Shown here piece after piece: positions 43,824 through 55,300 of a stretch of 64,000 nt of DNA. The notes beneath the pieces are model-generated. The model made no database searches. It was not told the origin of the DNA and saw only the letters and a program-made list of their open reading frames with translations. Made by a program: the position numbers and the translations under genes. Numbering within the stretch: position 1 is the first letter of the stretch; each line of letters opens with the position of its first letter. This DNA is from Marsupella aquatica (taxonomy: Eukaryota > Marchantiophyta): contig OZ316892.1 of the NCBI GenBank assembly GCA_973895155.1, positions 3,038,001-3,102,000 on the forward strand, read 5' to 3'.

Positions 43824-46800
43824 TTAAGCTGAAATAGGAGTGAGCCCCGAGACAGATGACATCATAGATGCATGAGTCTTTTCGTGGTTGCTCAGTGCTT
43901 CTACTGCACTAAACTGCCTATCGCAGATGTTGCATTGCACATACCTGAGGCTGAACTCCACTTCTTCGCCCCTAAAACCAGTGTCTTGACCTCCATCCAG
44001 GTCTTGGTTGTTCTCCTCGACTAGAGATGGATAACCTGCTGCATAGAGAGGAAAATACCCATCTTTTGGCTTTCCTGTGTCCAGCTCTGCATCGAAGTTG
44101 CTGCTCTTGACCATGCCGATAGTTGAAGAAAAATCAGGTGTTCCCTTTAAGTCAGTCTTCGTCGGCAGTGGTGCACACATCATATTCGGGGGCGGCATTT
44201 CGTATGCTTCAAGTTCCATATCATCATCATTGACAGGGGCTGGGAGATTAAGATCCAAGAACTTCTCTTTCACTGGTCTCACTTGAGCTGCTGGTTGAGT
44301 GAACTCCTCGCTATGAGATTTTTCTGGTTTATGCACAGATTCCTCGAGCTTTGGAGGACCCCCTTGTTGAACAAACTCATCTTTATAGCTTCTGCTGTGT
44401 CCTCCAGCTCCTTGGTGTTGTTGAGCTGCAGTGGGCAGCTTAACAGTGTTGTTGGTGCTACTGGTTGCTTCTGACGAAGTAGCCTCTTTATTGTTGTAGT
44501 GGCATCTCTTATGGCCACCGAGGGCCTGTCCTGAGTTGAAGACACGACCGCAAATAGTACAGATGTGTCCCTTGCTCTTATTCCTGTTCCCGTTCATGAT
44601 CTCACCGCTGTCCTCCTTGGAAAAAGCTGAAAACTGTCTCTCCCTTTCATCTCCTTCGCTCTGTGACTGGTCCTGGAGATCAGTGGGCAGCTGCTCATCG
44701 GACCTAAATTCTTCGCTGATCATTTCCTCGTCTGGACTTTCCTGCGCACCATCGCTTACATTAGTTCTTGCAAAGCACCCTTTTACTTTCTTGTGGCTAG
44801 CTCTATGGCCTCCCAAAGCCTGGTGCGACTTGAAGACTCGCTTGCAAGTGTTACACATATACTTTGCCTTGTTACTTCCAACTCCCTGTTCACCAGCTTC
44901 ACAATCGTCACCTCCCTCTTCGTTTTCCTCACACAAGCTGACATTATCCATCGAATCCAATTTCCCCTTCCCTTTGTTGTTGTGCACGAAATCCTCCTTC
45001 TGGGCGTACTCTTCGTCTTCGGAATCACTTGCATTCTCATTATCCAGCTGCTCATCTATGTCATCTCTTTCGGTCTCGGATAATGCGCTCTCAAGAGTTG
45101 GCTGACGGACTAATTCACAGCTAGAACTCCTTCCGCCAGCGGCCCCAGCCCCGAGCCAAAACTCCTCGTCTCCCTCCTTCAGCATCATGAGCCCCACAAC
45201 GGTCTCGTGTTCCATTTCATCATTTTCAGCTGGAGTGCTGAGAGGGACAGCTGCTGTCTTGGTCACTGTCTTGGTCACAGCCTTCAAGGAGCGGACACTT
45301 TGGTTGCGAGGACGCTTGGAGCGTTTGTTGAACAGCTGCCAATTGATACTTGAGCTGGATGGCTGCCTCTGAGCGTGATGCATGTAAGCTGCTTCGATGC
45401 TTTCTGTGTCACTCTCATTATCTGAGGCGCCACCAGCAGGAGCTGCTGCAGCAGCTGCTGCTTTTCCATGGCCAGTCAGGTCTACTCCGCCTCTTTCCTG
45501 CGCCTCGGACTCAGAATCCGATTCTTGTGAGGCAGCAATGGGAAGAACTACATCTTTCCGACGTGAACTCGTGAGCTGCCTCTCAGCACTACTCGTCCCC
45601 TGCAGCTGCTTGTCCTTGGGAGGAACATCTCCAGTTGGAGGGCGAATTCCTCTCCAGGGGCGGTCGGGATGGCACCTCATGTGTCCGAAAAGAGCCTTCC
45701 AAGATTGAAACCGTTTGTCGCATTCACTGCATTCATGCATATTACCGTCCGAGGTGAACATCGAGCTGGTCTTCTTGGCTGATGGAAGAGAGACAGCAGC
45801 AACAGCTTCTGCGGTGAAGTCCTGATCCATGAAGCGCCGGCTCCGCTTGGGATTTCGGCGAAGTCCATACAAGTAATGTGATTTCTTGTGGGAGTTCAGT
45901 TGCTTGCTATTATGGAACTCCAGATCACACACGTTACAGAAGTTGTTGTTACTGGCAGCGCCATCAGTTACACCATCATCCTCGGTCATCCCTCCCTCGT
46001 TATTTCCATCATCGTCTGAGCTGACACTGGGCTCCGGCTCCGCCATTGGGGCTCCTGCATTTTTCTCTTCCTGCTCCTCTTCCTTACTAAAATTATCAAT
46101 CTCCTCTGCTGAGTTCTTGGGAGTGCCCTCCCTGTCCTGCTGCTTGCCAGTGCCCGTGCCCGCGCCCGCGCCCATACTGTGCTTTGACCGTCGCCCCCCA
46201 GCAGATCTCCCACTCTGAATTTCCTTTGCATTGCTCCGAGATCGCTTCGAGTACGGGGGGGCGCTACCTTCCTGCTTTACCACACTCATGGACAGAGCAG
46301 GATGTTCATTGCCACTGTTAGTGCTATTATTGAACAATTGTGAGCCATGATGATGTACCATTGACGACCCGCTCAGCTGGTTCTGCTTCTCCGTCACGCC
46401 ATCTACTGCTGAGAAGACCTCCTCGGCCATAAGCGAACCGTGTGCTCGCATGTGCCCCCCCAATGCTCTACCAGATGAGAACTCCTTGGCACAGTGCTTG
46501 CAAATGTGGCGAGAATTGGAATTGACCTGTAGTGAGGCCCCACGGCGACCAGAATCTGGACTAGAATCAAGATTCTCAGAGTCGCATCTTGGAACCTCCT
46601 TACCCGACTGATCAGCTTCGTCCTCCGTTGTTTCAGTAGCCGCTTCAAAGTGCATCCCGTCCAACCCATGGACAGCCTCGACAGCCTCAGCTGGTGGCTT
46701 CTTCTCGTCTTCATAATCAGTCTCCATTGCCACTGGCCCTCGTGAATTGGCAGCAGCAGCAGGCGGATACTGCGGCCAATGTTCAGCAGCCTGACCAAAG

Positions 46801-47153
46801 ATCTTCACTGGCCCCTGTTTGTGCTCCTCCTCCAGCTCTTCCGATCCCTGCGATTGGTTACGATGGGGTGACGACGGGTGCTGACACGGTCCAAGCTTCT
46901 TGCCAAGTTCTTCTTCAATAGCTTGACCCCCGCGCACTCGTTGTGGCGCAACGGTTACGACCGCTTCTACATTAGTTCCCGCATCAGTTCCCGCAGAGGC
47001 GCTATTAGTGTCCATCATCTTCAGGCCCTCCGATGCCTTATTAACAACTGCGTTCGACTCAGTCGAGCTCTGACCGAAGGCCTGCAGCTCCCTCGCGGCC
47101 ACGAGAGGCTCGTGAACCTCCACCATGTCACTATAGACACACCACAAGCTCAA
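43824..47153 (-). CDS. Large C2H2 zinc finger protein with EAR motif
   Basis: Nuclear DNA-binding protein of 1109 residues in one exon. Six C2H2 fingers lie at about 215 (ICKHC...ALGGHMRAH), 405 (FCNVC...QLNSHKKSH), 472 (ECSEC...ALFGHMRCH), 763 (MCNTC...ALGGHRASH), 861 (ICTIC...ALGGHKRCH) and 1071 (QCNIC...ALSNHEKTH). Three carry the plant ALGGH form in the recognition helix. A DLN-type EAR box, KFLDLNLPAP, at about 965-974 predicts TOPLESS recruitment and repression. Acidic and Ser-rich linkers fill the rest, and a basic patch (KRSKRPRNQS near 620) may be a nuclear signal. Most plant C2H2 regulators of the C1-i type are far shorter with two or three fingers. Start: the first Met is at 47153, but Met10 (MVEVHEPLVAARE) is an alternative. 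Target genes are unknown. Confidence 0.92.
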   Translation of the reverse strand: MSLWCVYSDMVEVHEPLVAARELQAFGQSSTESNAVVNKASEGLKMMDTNSASAGTDAGTNVEAVVTVAPQRVRGGQAIEEELGKKLGPCQHPSSPHRNQSQGSEELEEEHKQGPVKIFGQAAEHWPQYPPAAAANSRGPVAMETDYEDEKKPPAEAVEAVHGLDGMHFEAATETTEDEADQSGKEVPRCDSENLDSSPDSGRRGASLQVNSNSRHICKHCAKEFSSGRALGGHMRAHGSLMAEEVFSAVDGVTEKQNQLSGSSMVHHHGSQLFNNSTNSGNEHPALSMSVVKQEGSAPPYSKRSRSNAKEIQSGRSAGGRRSKHSMGAGAGTGTGKQQDREGTPKNSAEEIDNFSKEEEQEEKNAGAPMAEPEPSVSSDDDGNNEGGMTEDDGVTDGAASNNNFCNVCDLEFHNSKQLNSHKKSHYLYGLRRNPKRSRRFMDQDFTAEAVAAVSLPSAKKTSSMFTSDGNMHECSECDKRFQSWKALFGHMRCHPDRPWRGIRPPTGDVPPKDKQLQGTSSAERQLTSSRRKDVVLPIAASQESDSESEAQERGGVDLTGHGKAAAAAAAPAGGASDNESDTESIEAAYMHHAQRQPSSSSINWQLFNKRSKRPRNQSVRSLKAVTKTVTKTAAVPLSTPAENDEMEHETVVGLMMLKEGDEEFWLGAGAAGGRSSSCELVRQPTLESALSETERDDIDEQLDNENASDSEDEEYAQKEDFVHNNKGKGKLDSMDNVSLCEENEEGGDDCEAGEQGVGSNKAKYMCNTCKRVFKSHQALGGHRASHKKVKGCFARTNVSDGAQESPDEEMISEEFRSDEQLPTDLQDQSQSEGDERERQFSAFSKEDSGEIMNGNRNKSKGHICTICGRVFNSGQALGGHKRCHYNNKEATSSEATSSTNNTVKLPTAAQQHQGAGGHSRSYKDEFVQQGGPPKLEESVHKPEKSHSEEFTQPAAQVRPVKEKFLDLNLPAPVNDDDMELEAYEMPPPNMMCAPLPTKTDLKGTPDFSSTIGMVKSSNFDAELDTGKPKDGYFPLYAAGYPSLVEENNQDLDGGQDTGFRGEEVEFSLRYVQCNICDRQFSAVEALSNHEKTHASMMSSVSGLTPISA

Positions 47154-48790
47154 CTACGAGCAAATGTGAACGATCCAAACTACGATTTCCACGCAAAAAG
47201 CTTCCTCGGCGCATCTACAATGGTGAAGGAATTATGCCTGTGGTGCATAGTTAGCAAATGTGTCGAGCTAAGCTGGTGCACAATTCGCTACTAGAGTACA
47301 CCCGAACTCACTCCGATTCAGCTAGACTAGACACCGGCCGCCTCCTCCCTGTCTGTTTCGCAACTGCCGCTGAGCTGTTACATTCCTGTTCGTCCGCCTT
47401 CCGTTCCGATTCGGCCCAATTGCCAACTCCTGGCCACAGCACCGACAGAATTTCGATCCCGAATTCCCGTCCGATGCGCAGGCGTTCGCTTCCCCTAGTA
47501 AGGTGAAGTCACCGCCAACAGCGCACCTGGACTCAAGTCCCCCTTCTCGATCAAATCAAGCGTCAATTCGAATCCCCCCTTACTGCCGTGAGCTCAGCTA
47601 CTGCTAGTCAGCGCAAGCTAGCAAGAAATGACGAGCCACAAGAAAGAATTTACGCCTTCTTGATCAGTGCGCGACACGCAGATCTCACAATCGAGCGTAG
47701 CTAGCGACCGCCTCCAGAGCTCAATTCCCCCACCTTGCAGTCCAAGCAAGACTCTATCTAGCTATTCCCTGCACTCAACCGAGCTGATCCCTTCAGATAA
47801 CCCCTGCAAGCTCTGAACCAGACTGCTGACCTCCAATCCTCACGGCTACAGAGATCACAGCTGAAAACCGCTCCGGAACCATCCCAGATGAGCTCACTAA
47901 CACAGTCAATTGCAGTACCACTGCCAGCTCCCGGCTCCTGGCTTTGCAAGTCCTCCTCCAATCCCTCCTCTATTCGCAATCAATCGTAACCAACGAACGA
48001 TCCCTTCTGCTGTGCCTCCCTCGATCCCTCCTTGGCCTCTCCAACGAACTCGACTTCACCCCTCCTGTTGCTTGCTTCCGTCCCGCAATCAAGCAATCAA
48101 AGCAATCGTCCACCAATCACCCAATCCCACCAAACTCCCCTACTCCGTCACACACCTCTCCGTTTCCCTCTCGCCTCCTCCTCCTCCTCGGTCCCTCCTC
48201 CTGCCTGTTACGATTCCAAGCGATTGTTCGCTCCCTCCCAGCAAGTGGCAGTGGCGGCAGTACTCTTCTTCTCGCTTGCCCAGTCCACGAGAAAACGCGA
48301 GACGACGAGAAAGTGTGGAGCAGTGTTGTGGCTGCCTGCCGAGCCCAGTGAGAGCACTAGTATCATAACTGGAGCACAGCAGCAGCAAGCACGCACGCCA
48401 ACAGCAAGCATCCCAGCCAGGCCCGCAGGAGCAGGACGAAGGCGAAGAACAAGTCGACGACCTGTTCATTCAACTCTCTCTACCCCACCCTCCCTTCCCT
48501 TCCCCTCCCTTCCCCTCCCAGGACCCGACCCAACCCGACCTCACCCCACCTCACCCCACCTCAATGCACACAACAAAGCCCACCACCACCGAAACTCCAA
48601 AGACTCTCTCTCTCTCTCGCTCCGCTCCAGCGATTTAGTTATTCACCAGAGGACATCATTCTGCACGATAAAGAAAAAAACTTTTTGACCGCCTCCGTAT
48701 AAATCCGCACAGCAGCAGCACCAGACAGACGCCGACGACAGATCTGTTGCTGTGCTGCCTAAATCCCGCGAGAACTCACTCCTCATCACT
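47154..48790 (-). promoter_or_regulatory. CT-rich upstream region/leader of the zinc finger gene
   Basis: No gene. The plus strand is strongly C/T-rich (48000-48620, including CCCTTCCC and ACCCCACCTC runs), giving long Pro/Ser-rich chance frames at 47910-48688. On the minus strand this is a polypurine leader-like region, as also seen upstream of the PYL gene. A plus-strand 'tataaat' at 48699 might start transcription away from the zinc finger gene, but no product is evident. Confidence 0.4.
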
Positions 48791-49720
48791 GAGGCACTGA
48801 ATTTATGCTATTGTTAGCATTGAGTGAATGAGGGGAACATTCCACCCCAACGTCCCTGCCTCCCTGCCTCGCCCGTGTGCCTCTGCTGCCTCTGCCTCTG
48901 CCTCCGTGTCCTTTGTCCTTGTTCTCTGCCTGCCCCTGCCAATTGAGTCAGGCCCCTCCCTCCCTCCCTCCATCCCTCCACACCAGACGAGACGACCAGA
49001 CCAGACCAGACACGAGACGAGACGAGACGAGACGGAACGGGACGAGAGGGGACGAGAGGCGACGAGAGAGACAAGAGGGACGAGCAGAGAGGACGTTTCT
49101 CGTTCCGGAGCAGTCCACGGAGAAAGAGGGGAAGCCGATGGAATTGACGAATGAGAAGAGCAACGAGCGTGGCTGCCGCGGAACTTAGCGGCTCAACGCC
49201 GCACGAACGCGTCGGAGCCTCCATTCTGGCGCGCCGGGACTCTCCCAAAGTGCCACCTACCGCCAGCGCTAGTTTGGCCGGGCCCCTCATTCAGTTCCAG
49301 ATCTCCCCGTCCTCCACTGGAGCCGTTCCTTTCGGGCAGGGGGCGCTGCGCGGGCAGGAGACCCAAGCTTTCTCCTCGCGCTGCCCGCCCTAGCCCCCTC
49401 CTTCCCAATCTCCTTTCTCCTACCCCTTTAGGACCAGATCGCACGGACCAGATCGCCAACTCGGCCTGGGGCTCAGGCCCCCGGCGAGACTCGAACCGGC
49501 GGTCGATCCGTGCTGCGTGCGCGTCGTGGGACACCGAATCGGCGAGGCGCGCGGGGCCTCTCCTCACCCGCCGTAACAAAAAAACCTTCCCGTCCGTCCG
49601 TCCGTCACCCAGTCCGTCACCCAGCGCGTCCTTGCTCCGTAACTCAGTCCGTCCGTCCCTCTGTGACTCATTCGCCCCCTCCGTCCCCTCCTTGGCTCTC
49701 ATGCAACGCAACCATGCTTA
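48791..49720. other. GC-rich, CpG-dense low-complexity region
   Basis: Contains TCCCTCCC runs, a (GAGAC)n microsatellite with variants at about 49005-49080, and GTCC runs at 49590-49680. The frames here on both strands are Arg/Pro/Ser-rich products of these repeats. It may be an unmethylated promoter-proximal region for the zinc finger gene. Confidence 0.5.
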
Positions 49721-51127
49721 CGTGGCCGGTAATACTCATGCTTCACTCCTCGACCACCATCCTCCTGACGTGGTAGGACGAACGGACGCCGTGCTTCTAC
49801 ATCCATTCACAGTGCTTTACACGTTTAGACTATTGCCCTGTATGCTCTGGAGTACAAGGGTGTACAAAGGTTAATATAATACATTGCTTGAGTGACACGA
49901 GTTTAGACTCATATATCTTTACAGTGCGGAAACCCCAATTTGGAAATTGAGCGCTTAGGTGCTTACGCTCGGCCACTCGGGAGTTGATTTTCTAAATATG
50001 TAAATACTCCAGTGCAGTGCAGTCCCTATCTTCTTCGAGCCTCCTCTCGTCCATGACCCAACTTGCATATTTAGAAAATTAACAAACTTGCATATATAGA
50101 ACATTCACAAACCCTCGACTACACAGGATTGTGGCCCATACGTTTTGAGAGACACAGAAATATCACGCATGGCTCGTATCTTGCCTTTCGTAATATTAGC
50201 TGTAACTGATCGACCCATACTCAACTCTTCTAGAGTAGCAATCCCCCCCATGGGCTAGGCTTAGCAGTCCACCAATGGGCTAGGGTAACTTCAGCAGCTA
50301 CTCCATGCTCGGTTAATAATACAATTGGATCCATACTTGTTACATCTAGATGTTCCTTTACATATTGGGGCTCACACATTTAGATACAAACTGTGAGTTT
50401 TGAGTCTTACACATACAGTAAAGAGCTTACACTTAGACAGTAATGGATCACGTAGAGAGCGAGAGTTACACACACTCAAGTGATGACGGTTTCTATAGAG
50501 AAGAATGGGGAGGATTGCGAAATCCAATCCAACTTCCCCATAATACTTGATTTGCGAGAAAACTTCATGAGCGGGACACGATAACCGTCATTCATACCCT
50601 TAGTGCGGAGGAATGGCACCTGCCATTACATTAGTAAGTAGTCCACACTCCGCTGTCTTACTCTCTGATTCTTACACGATACGCGTTGAGGGTTCACTGT
50701 GGGGGCACCCTACCCTCGTTGCCTACCGTGGTGTCACTGTTTAGCGTAGCTTGGTGCGGCAGACCACGTGAGGAGAACGAGGGACATGCTTGGTGGAAGG
50801 ATTTTTGGGTTTGGAGCTTTGTGAAGAAGTTAGAGCTTCGACGAGGCTACAACAGAACAGGACGGTGGAGAGTAACTTACTGATGACAGCTGAGGAGTAG
50901 AGCAGAGGTCGAAGCTCAGGAGTCATGATACCAAGAAGGCGCCAGTTACAGTACAGGTCCGTAGCTTCTACAGTCGGCTGCTGGACGTATCCAGCCGCCC
51001 AAGACCCAACCGGAATTCATGAGTGAGGCATTTTGGTAATCAGTTCAGCTCCGTAGGCTCATAGGCTCGTAGGCTCGTCCTGTACCGTAGCTGCGCATCC
51101 GTGACCGATTCAGGAGTCAAAGAAAGT
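49721..51127. other. Intergenic, no gene seen
   Basis: Contains a tRNA-like fragment on the minus strand near 49930-49985 ('gagtggccgagcg') and otherwise unassigned sequence. The frame at 50686-50883 has no domain. Confidence 0.4.
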
Positions 51128-51310
51128 GGTCAAATTAGTCAAATGGATGTGTTTCTGCATTGCTATATTAATACCCACACTTGTTAAATTTAGTCAAATG
51201 ATGGGTTTCTGGTCTGCTATATTTAGTAAACACACTTGTTAAATTTAGTCAAAATTATCTGTTTCTGCATTGTTAATTAAACTAATACACTTGTTAAAAC
51301 TCCTGTTCAT
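51128..51310. repeat. 55-bp tandem repeat, block 1 (3 copies)
   Basis: 'tagtcaaatg' forms recur at 51136, 51191 and 51246, exactly 55 bp apart, each followed by 'gtttctg..ctgctatatt' and 'cacacttgttaaa'. The same unit appears again in block 2 at 52025-52335. Confidence 0.85.
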
Positions 51311-52024
51311 CGCAATTAGTGTCGGTAATTCAGGTGAAGCAAATTGTTGGCGGCACTCGTGCATTAGTGTTACCCAAATAAAACAAATCCAACATTTTAA
51401 ACAGTTGTTTTCGGCCCGTGGAAAGAAGGTAGGTTCCCCGGGTTTCAGCATGAACATCTTTTGGCCTTGGCATGATTAAATTAGTGTAAAACAGCCATAG
51501 TTCTCCGTTATTGTGATCAGATGTTAACACTGCTAGCTGTAAGGGATGTAGTCTCTGGTCTGCTATATTACACTAGAGGCAATCAGGTTAGGTAAAAAAT
51601 AATCAAAATCTGGAAATATCAGTCCCTTGAACACAATTTATAGGGTAATGTTTGTGAAATTTGGGACACAATCATAAAGCATGTTTAAGGGATGTTTGAA
51701 GCATTTTGATGTTACAACACTCATTATTGATTCCCAGGAAAGCACTGATTACATTATATTGTTTTTAAGCTGCCACTAGCATATAAAGTGAAGTGGCCAA
51801 CATTTCCTTCTTTTTTCACACTCCCTTCACTCCCGTGCCAGTATGCTCCATGAATTCAGGAAAAAGTGCTCTCAATGGTGAAACCTGGTGTATCTAGGTT
51901 TTTCATGGCTAGTGACAGTTTAAAGAGAAAATGAAATATAAAGAAATTAGTTATCATAGTTCACTATGTTTTTAAAAGAAAAATATTTACTTTTCACACA
52001 GGGCATACGCAAAGCTGATAATCC
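51311..52024. other. Sequence between the two 55-bp repeat blocks
   Basis: Mostly unrelated AT-rich DNA. One further fragment of the unit ('ctctggtctgctatatta') lies at about 51552-51570. At 51877-51925 'tggtgaaacctggtg.atc' is an inverted partner of 39957-40019. Confidence 0.5.
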
Positions 52025-52335
52025 ACACACTAACAGGCTTCCTAAAATTAGTCAAATGACGTGCATATATTACACACTAGTTCACATTAGTACATGACGT
52101 TTATTTGCTCTCCTAAATTAACACGGCTGTTAAGATTAGTCTCCCCTCTTCTATAGTAACACGCTGCTAAAATTAGTCAAATGGCGTGTATGTGGTCTGT
52201 TATAAAATACATTTGCTAAAATGAGTTTAATGATGTGCTCCTTCTCTGCCAAATTAACACATTTGCTAATATCATATATCATTAAAATTAGTCAAATGAT
52301 GTATTTATGGTCTGCTAAACAAACGCACTTCCTAA
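52025..52335. repeat. 55-bp repeat family, block 2 (about 5 diverged copies)
   Basis: 'taaaattagtcaaatg' occurs at about 52045, 52172 and 52285 with weaker copies between, joined by 'ttatggtctg' and 'attaacac.tttgctaa'. Same consensus as block 1, but more diverged and with irregular spacing. Confidence 0.75.
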
Positions 52336-55300
52336 AGCGAATCCAGTTGACGTTATGGGCTCCTCCAGTATTCTCCCTTGTTGGGCTTGCTTTCTCGAAG
52401 AACGTGCAAAAGCTTAGAAAAGCACGAGTAGACCGAGTTCCGCAATATAGCCATGTGGCGACGATCGTAGGATATAGCACTTTATGGCTGAATCCACGCA
52501 TTAATTTACTCTCTTTCCTCCTTCCATTCTCCTTTGAGGAAACATGTTGCGATATCTCGAATTGGCACCGAAATACGTGACGGCTGATAAAGGCAATCCA
52601 AAAATGTCGTGTGACTTGTTCCACATTCAACTTTTCTGGAACACGAGATTACCTTTGTATTACCTTAGTGCCATTCCAGTTTGGGCATGACCTTCACGGA
52701 ACATTAATTGTTTTTCAATTTAAGAAATAAGGCAAACCCAGAATAGTGTTCTGTTGTTTTGAATTATTTATTTTAAAAACATTTCATACGATCAAGGTTT
52801 ACACCGAGATGCTTAGAATTCCTAAAACTTACAAGAGTCTTTGTAGGTTTCAGAAGGACCCTAAAATATTTTGTTAGTCTGACACAAATTTTGATAATAA
52901 TGTATTCATTGTATGAACCAAGATAGCACTATGGTATGCCCGGTGCCTGCATCATACTAAAGTGCCTGCGCCTAGTTTTAACACACTAGCAGAAATGGTC
53001 CAACTTCTACCAAGTTCCAAGCTAACAAAATATAGGCATGTGAGAAGATTCATAGGGTCTAATATCCATCTTAAGTCCTGTTTTTATGCTGGTCTCCCAT
53101 CCTCTGACCCCAGAAATGTAGCTTCTTTCTTAAATTAACAGACTGAAAAGTATATGATTATGGATCTTTACTGCATACTAGAGTCAAACATATGTCAATC
53201 CGCACATGCGGGGAAGTATACAGGAGTCCGTGTACACGTTCTGGCCCATCACCGAGCATTGGTAAATGTTAAGCATAATTTTTGTTTATGCTGCTACAAA
53301 GAAGGATACCACCATCTAAGTTCACTACATGACTGTATGCCCTTGCACATCCCAGAAATTATGACGCTATAAATATAAATGTTTCAGATGAAATACTCAC
53401 CATTATGAAATATAAATCGATGATGTGACAGATTCTGATTGCCCAAATGCTTGTTTAGTCAACTATTACTCTTAAAGCACAACTGCCCTTCAAAAGCTAC
53501 GGGTTACCCGTAATTACCATTAAAAGTATATTTTTCTTGAAATTGTGAAGCAAACTAGCATGCTAGAGGAGAACAATGAAATGTGAAAAAGTAGGAGGTC
53601 TTGGACACTTCCCCTTATATAGGGGAAGTTGTGGTTTAAAGACACACTAAAAACCAAACTTCAGGCAATCAGGGTTGGCCTATGATCCAGTGGTAAACCC
53701 CCATAGTTGTTGCTTTAAGTGTAGCTTGACGCAAATGAACACATCACAAGTCATTTGGGGCAAACAGGAACATAGTACCCCATTATTATTTTTCACTTTA
53801 GTTTTAGGGCTATTCACATTATCAAGCTCCTGGTGTATCTAAGTTATTGTTAGTCATTGACCTTATTTATCCAAAATTGAATACTCATGGACCTATATTT
53901 TGACAGAATGCTGGGATAGATCATTGCACCCTAGCCAAGAAAAAACTTAACAGGACCCCTTTGGCATCTCCTGGACTCAGTCCAGCAAAATACTTAACAT
54001 TACCCCTATGACTGTCCCTCTTGCCCAGGTATGGATGACATGTTATTCACAAAAGTCCAGTTAAGTCCAAGAGATGTCAGAGAGGTCCTCTTAAGTCTTT
54101 TCTTGCACCCAGCACACAAAACATTTTTATACTCATGTAACACGTTTCTTTGTAAGAAAATCTGTACTTTTCTAGTCAGCAGCAACTTTTCCATCCAGTT
54201 ACAATGTTCATGGAAGTGGTCCATCCCAACATTACTCATTCATCCTGAAGGGATGGAAGTTTACTGCACGAATTCAGAAGTCAGGGTTAGTGTTTTGTCG
54301 CGACTCGAGATTCGTTGAGTCGTGTGTACAGCCACGGTGACATAAATTCGAGGTACAAACCAATCCCTCTCAAGCGAATCATTCGGTGGACGAAAGGGAA
54401 TGTTGTGCTAGAGCATCCTGAGCCGTTGGATCCATATATGGGCGGTCAAGGTGCATTTGACAGAGGAATTCGTTACTGTAAGCTTTGTGCGTGTGCTAAA
54501 ATGAATGCAACCACCGTGCGCCCTCCTTTGTTACTGGATTTAAACTGCCCAGTGCCAACGAATTTATGTACTGACCACCGTATTCAACATCCAAACATTG
54601 TAATTTCTCTGAAATTAATGACACTAATGACACTTGGGACATAGTTATCCATACTGTCTCAAAGTGGGGGCCAGACAGAAATCAGTAATTATGAGTAGCT
54701 GCTGAGGCCAGAGGGGACATTGCTGCATGATCTTGATCATTGTAGGTCCCATTCATGTGATTTGAAACATAACACATTTTGAAACGATTGATTTGTGGAA
54801 TATTACGCGATGTTGGACCAAAGACATTGAACTGATGAGGAGGTTTGAAGGATGTCGTTTATTACTCTAGACAGTCAAACTGCTTCAATTCCTCATGAAC
54901 ATTTTCATAATTTTTCTACAGTGCTGCGGTTGCATTGCTGGCTGCTTATGTTAGGTGGGGAAATGGGGAGTGAAATGAGTAGACCACTCGACTTGCAAAA
55001 GACAGCAGGAAAACCAGTGTAAAGCCTCCAAGGCCGTAGGAGTGTAAATAGATGGTCATATCACCACCTAAACTTGAGGCTCATTTCCAGGAGGGGCACT
55101 CAAAGTGGACCGTAAAACAATCTTTTTGGATACCCATAAAAAATGTGATCGTTCAAGTGAGGGGCACTTTAGAAAACAAGCAGAGGCAACAGCTTGCAGT
55201 TTTTCCACATAACTCTCAATCTCGACGTTAGATTTGTCTTCTTTGGCCAAAAGTTGACTTTACAAAATGAGAGGAGGCCACTTAATGTGAAATCCTAGTA

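Noticed and set aside
43824-47294. Frames of up to 189 codons on the plus strand over the zinc finger gene
   Set aside because: Shadows of the long zinc finger reading frame.
48032-48688. 218-codon plus-strand frame in the CT-rich region
   Set aside because: Ser/Pro/Arg-rich low complexity with no domain and no splice or promoter support beyond chance.
48814-49711. 158- and 172-codon minus-strand frames in the GC-rich region
   Set aside because: Translation of GAGAC and GTCC microsatellites and GC-rich DNA; no recognisable domain.
49925-49990. Functional tRNA gene
   Set aside because: Only the D-arm region looks right; the acceptor stem and T-arm do not pair.
54031-54644. Two adjoining plus-strand frames (95 and 109 codons)
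   Set aside because: No domain, no consistent splice sites, and a composition that fits chance.
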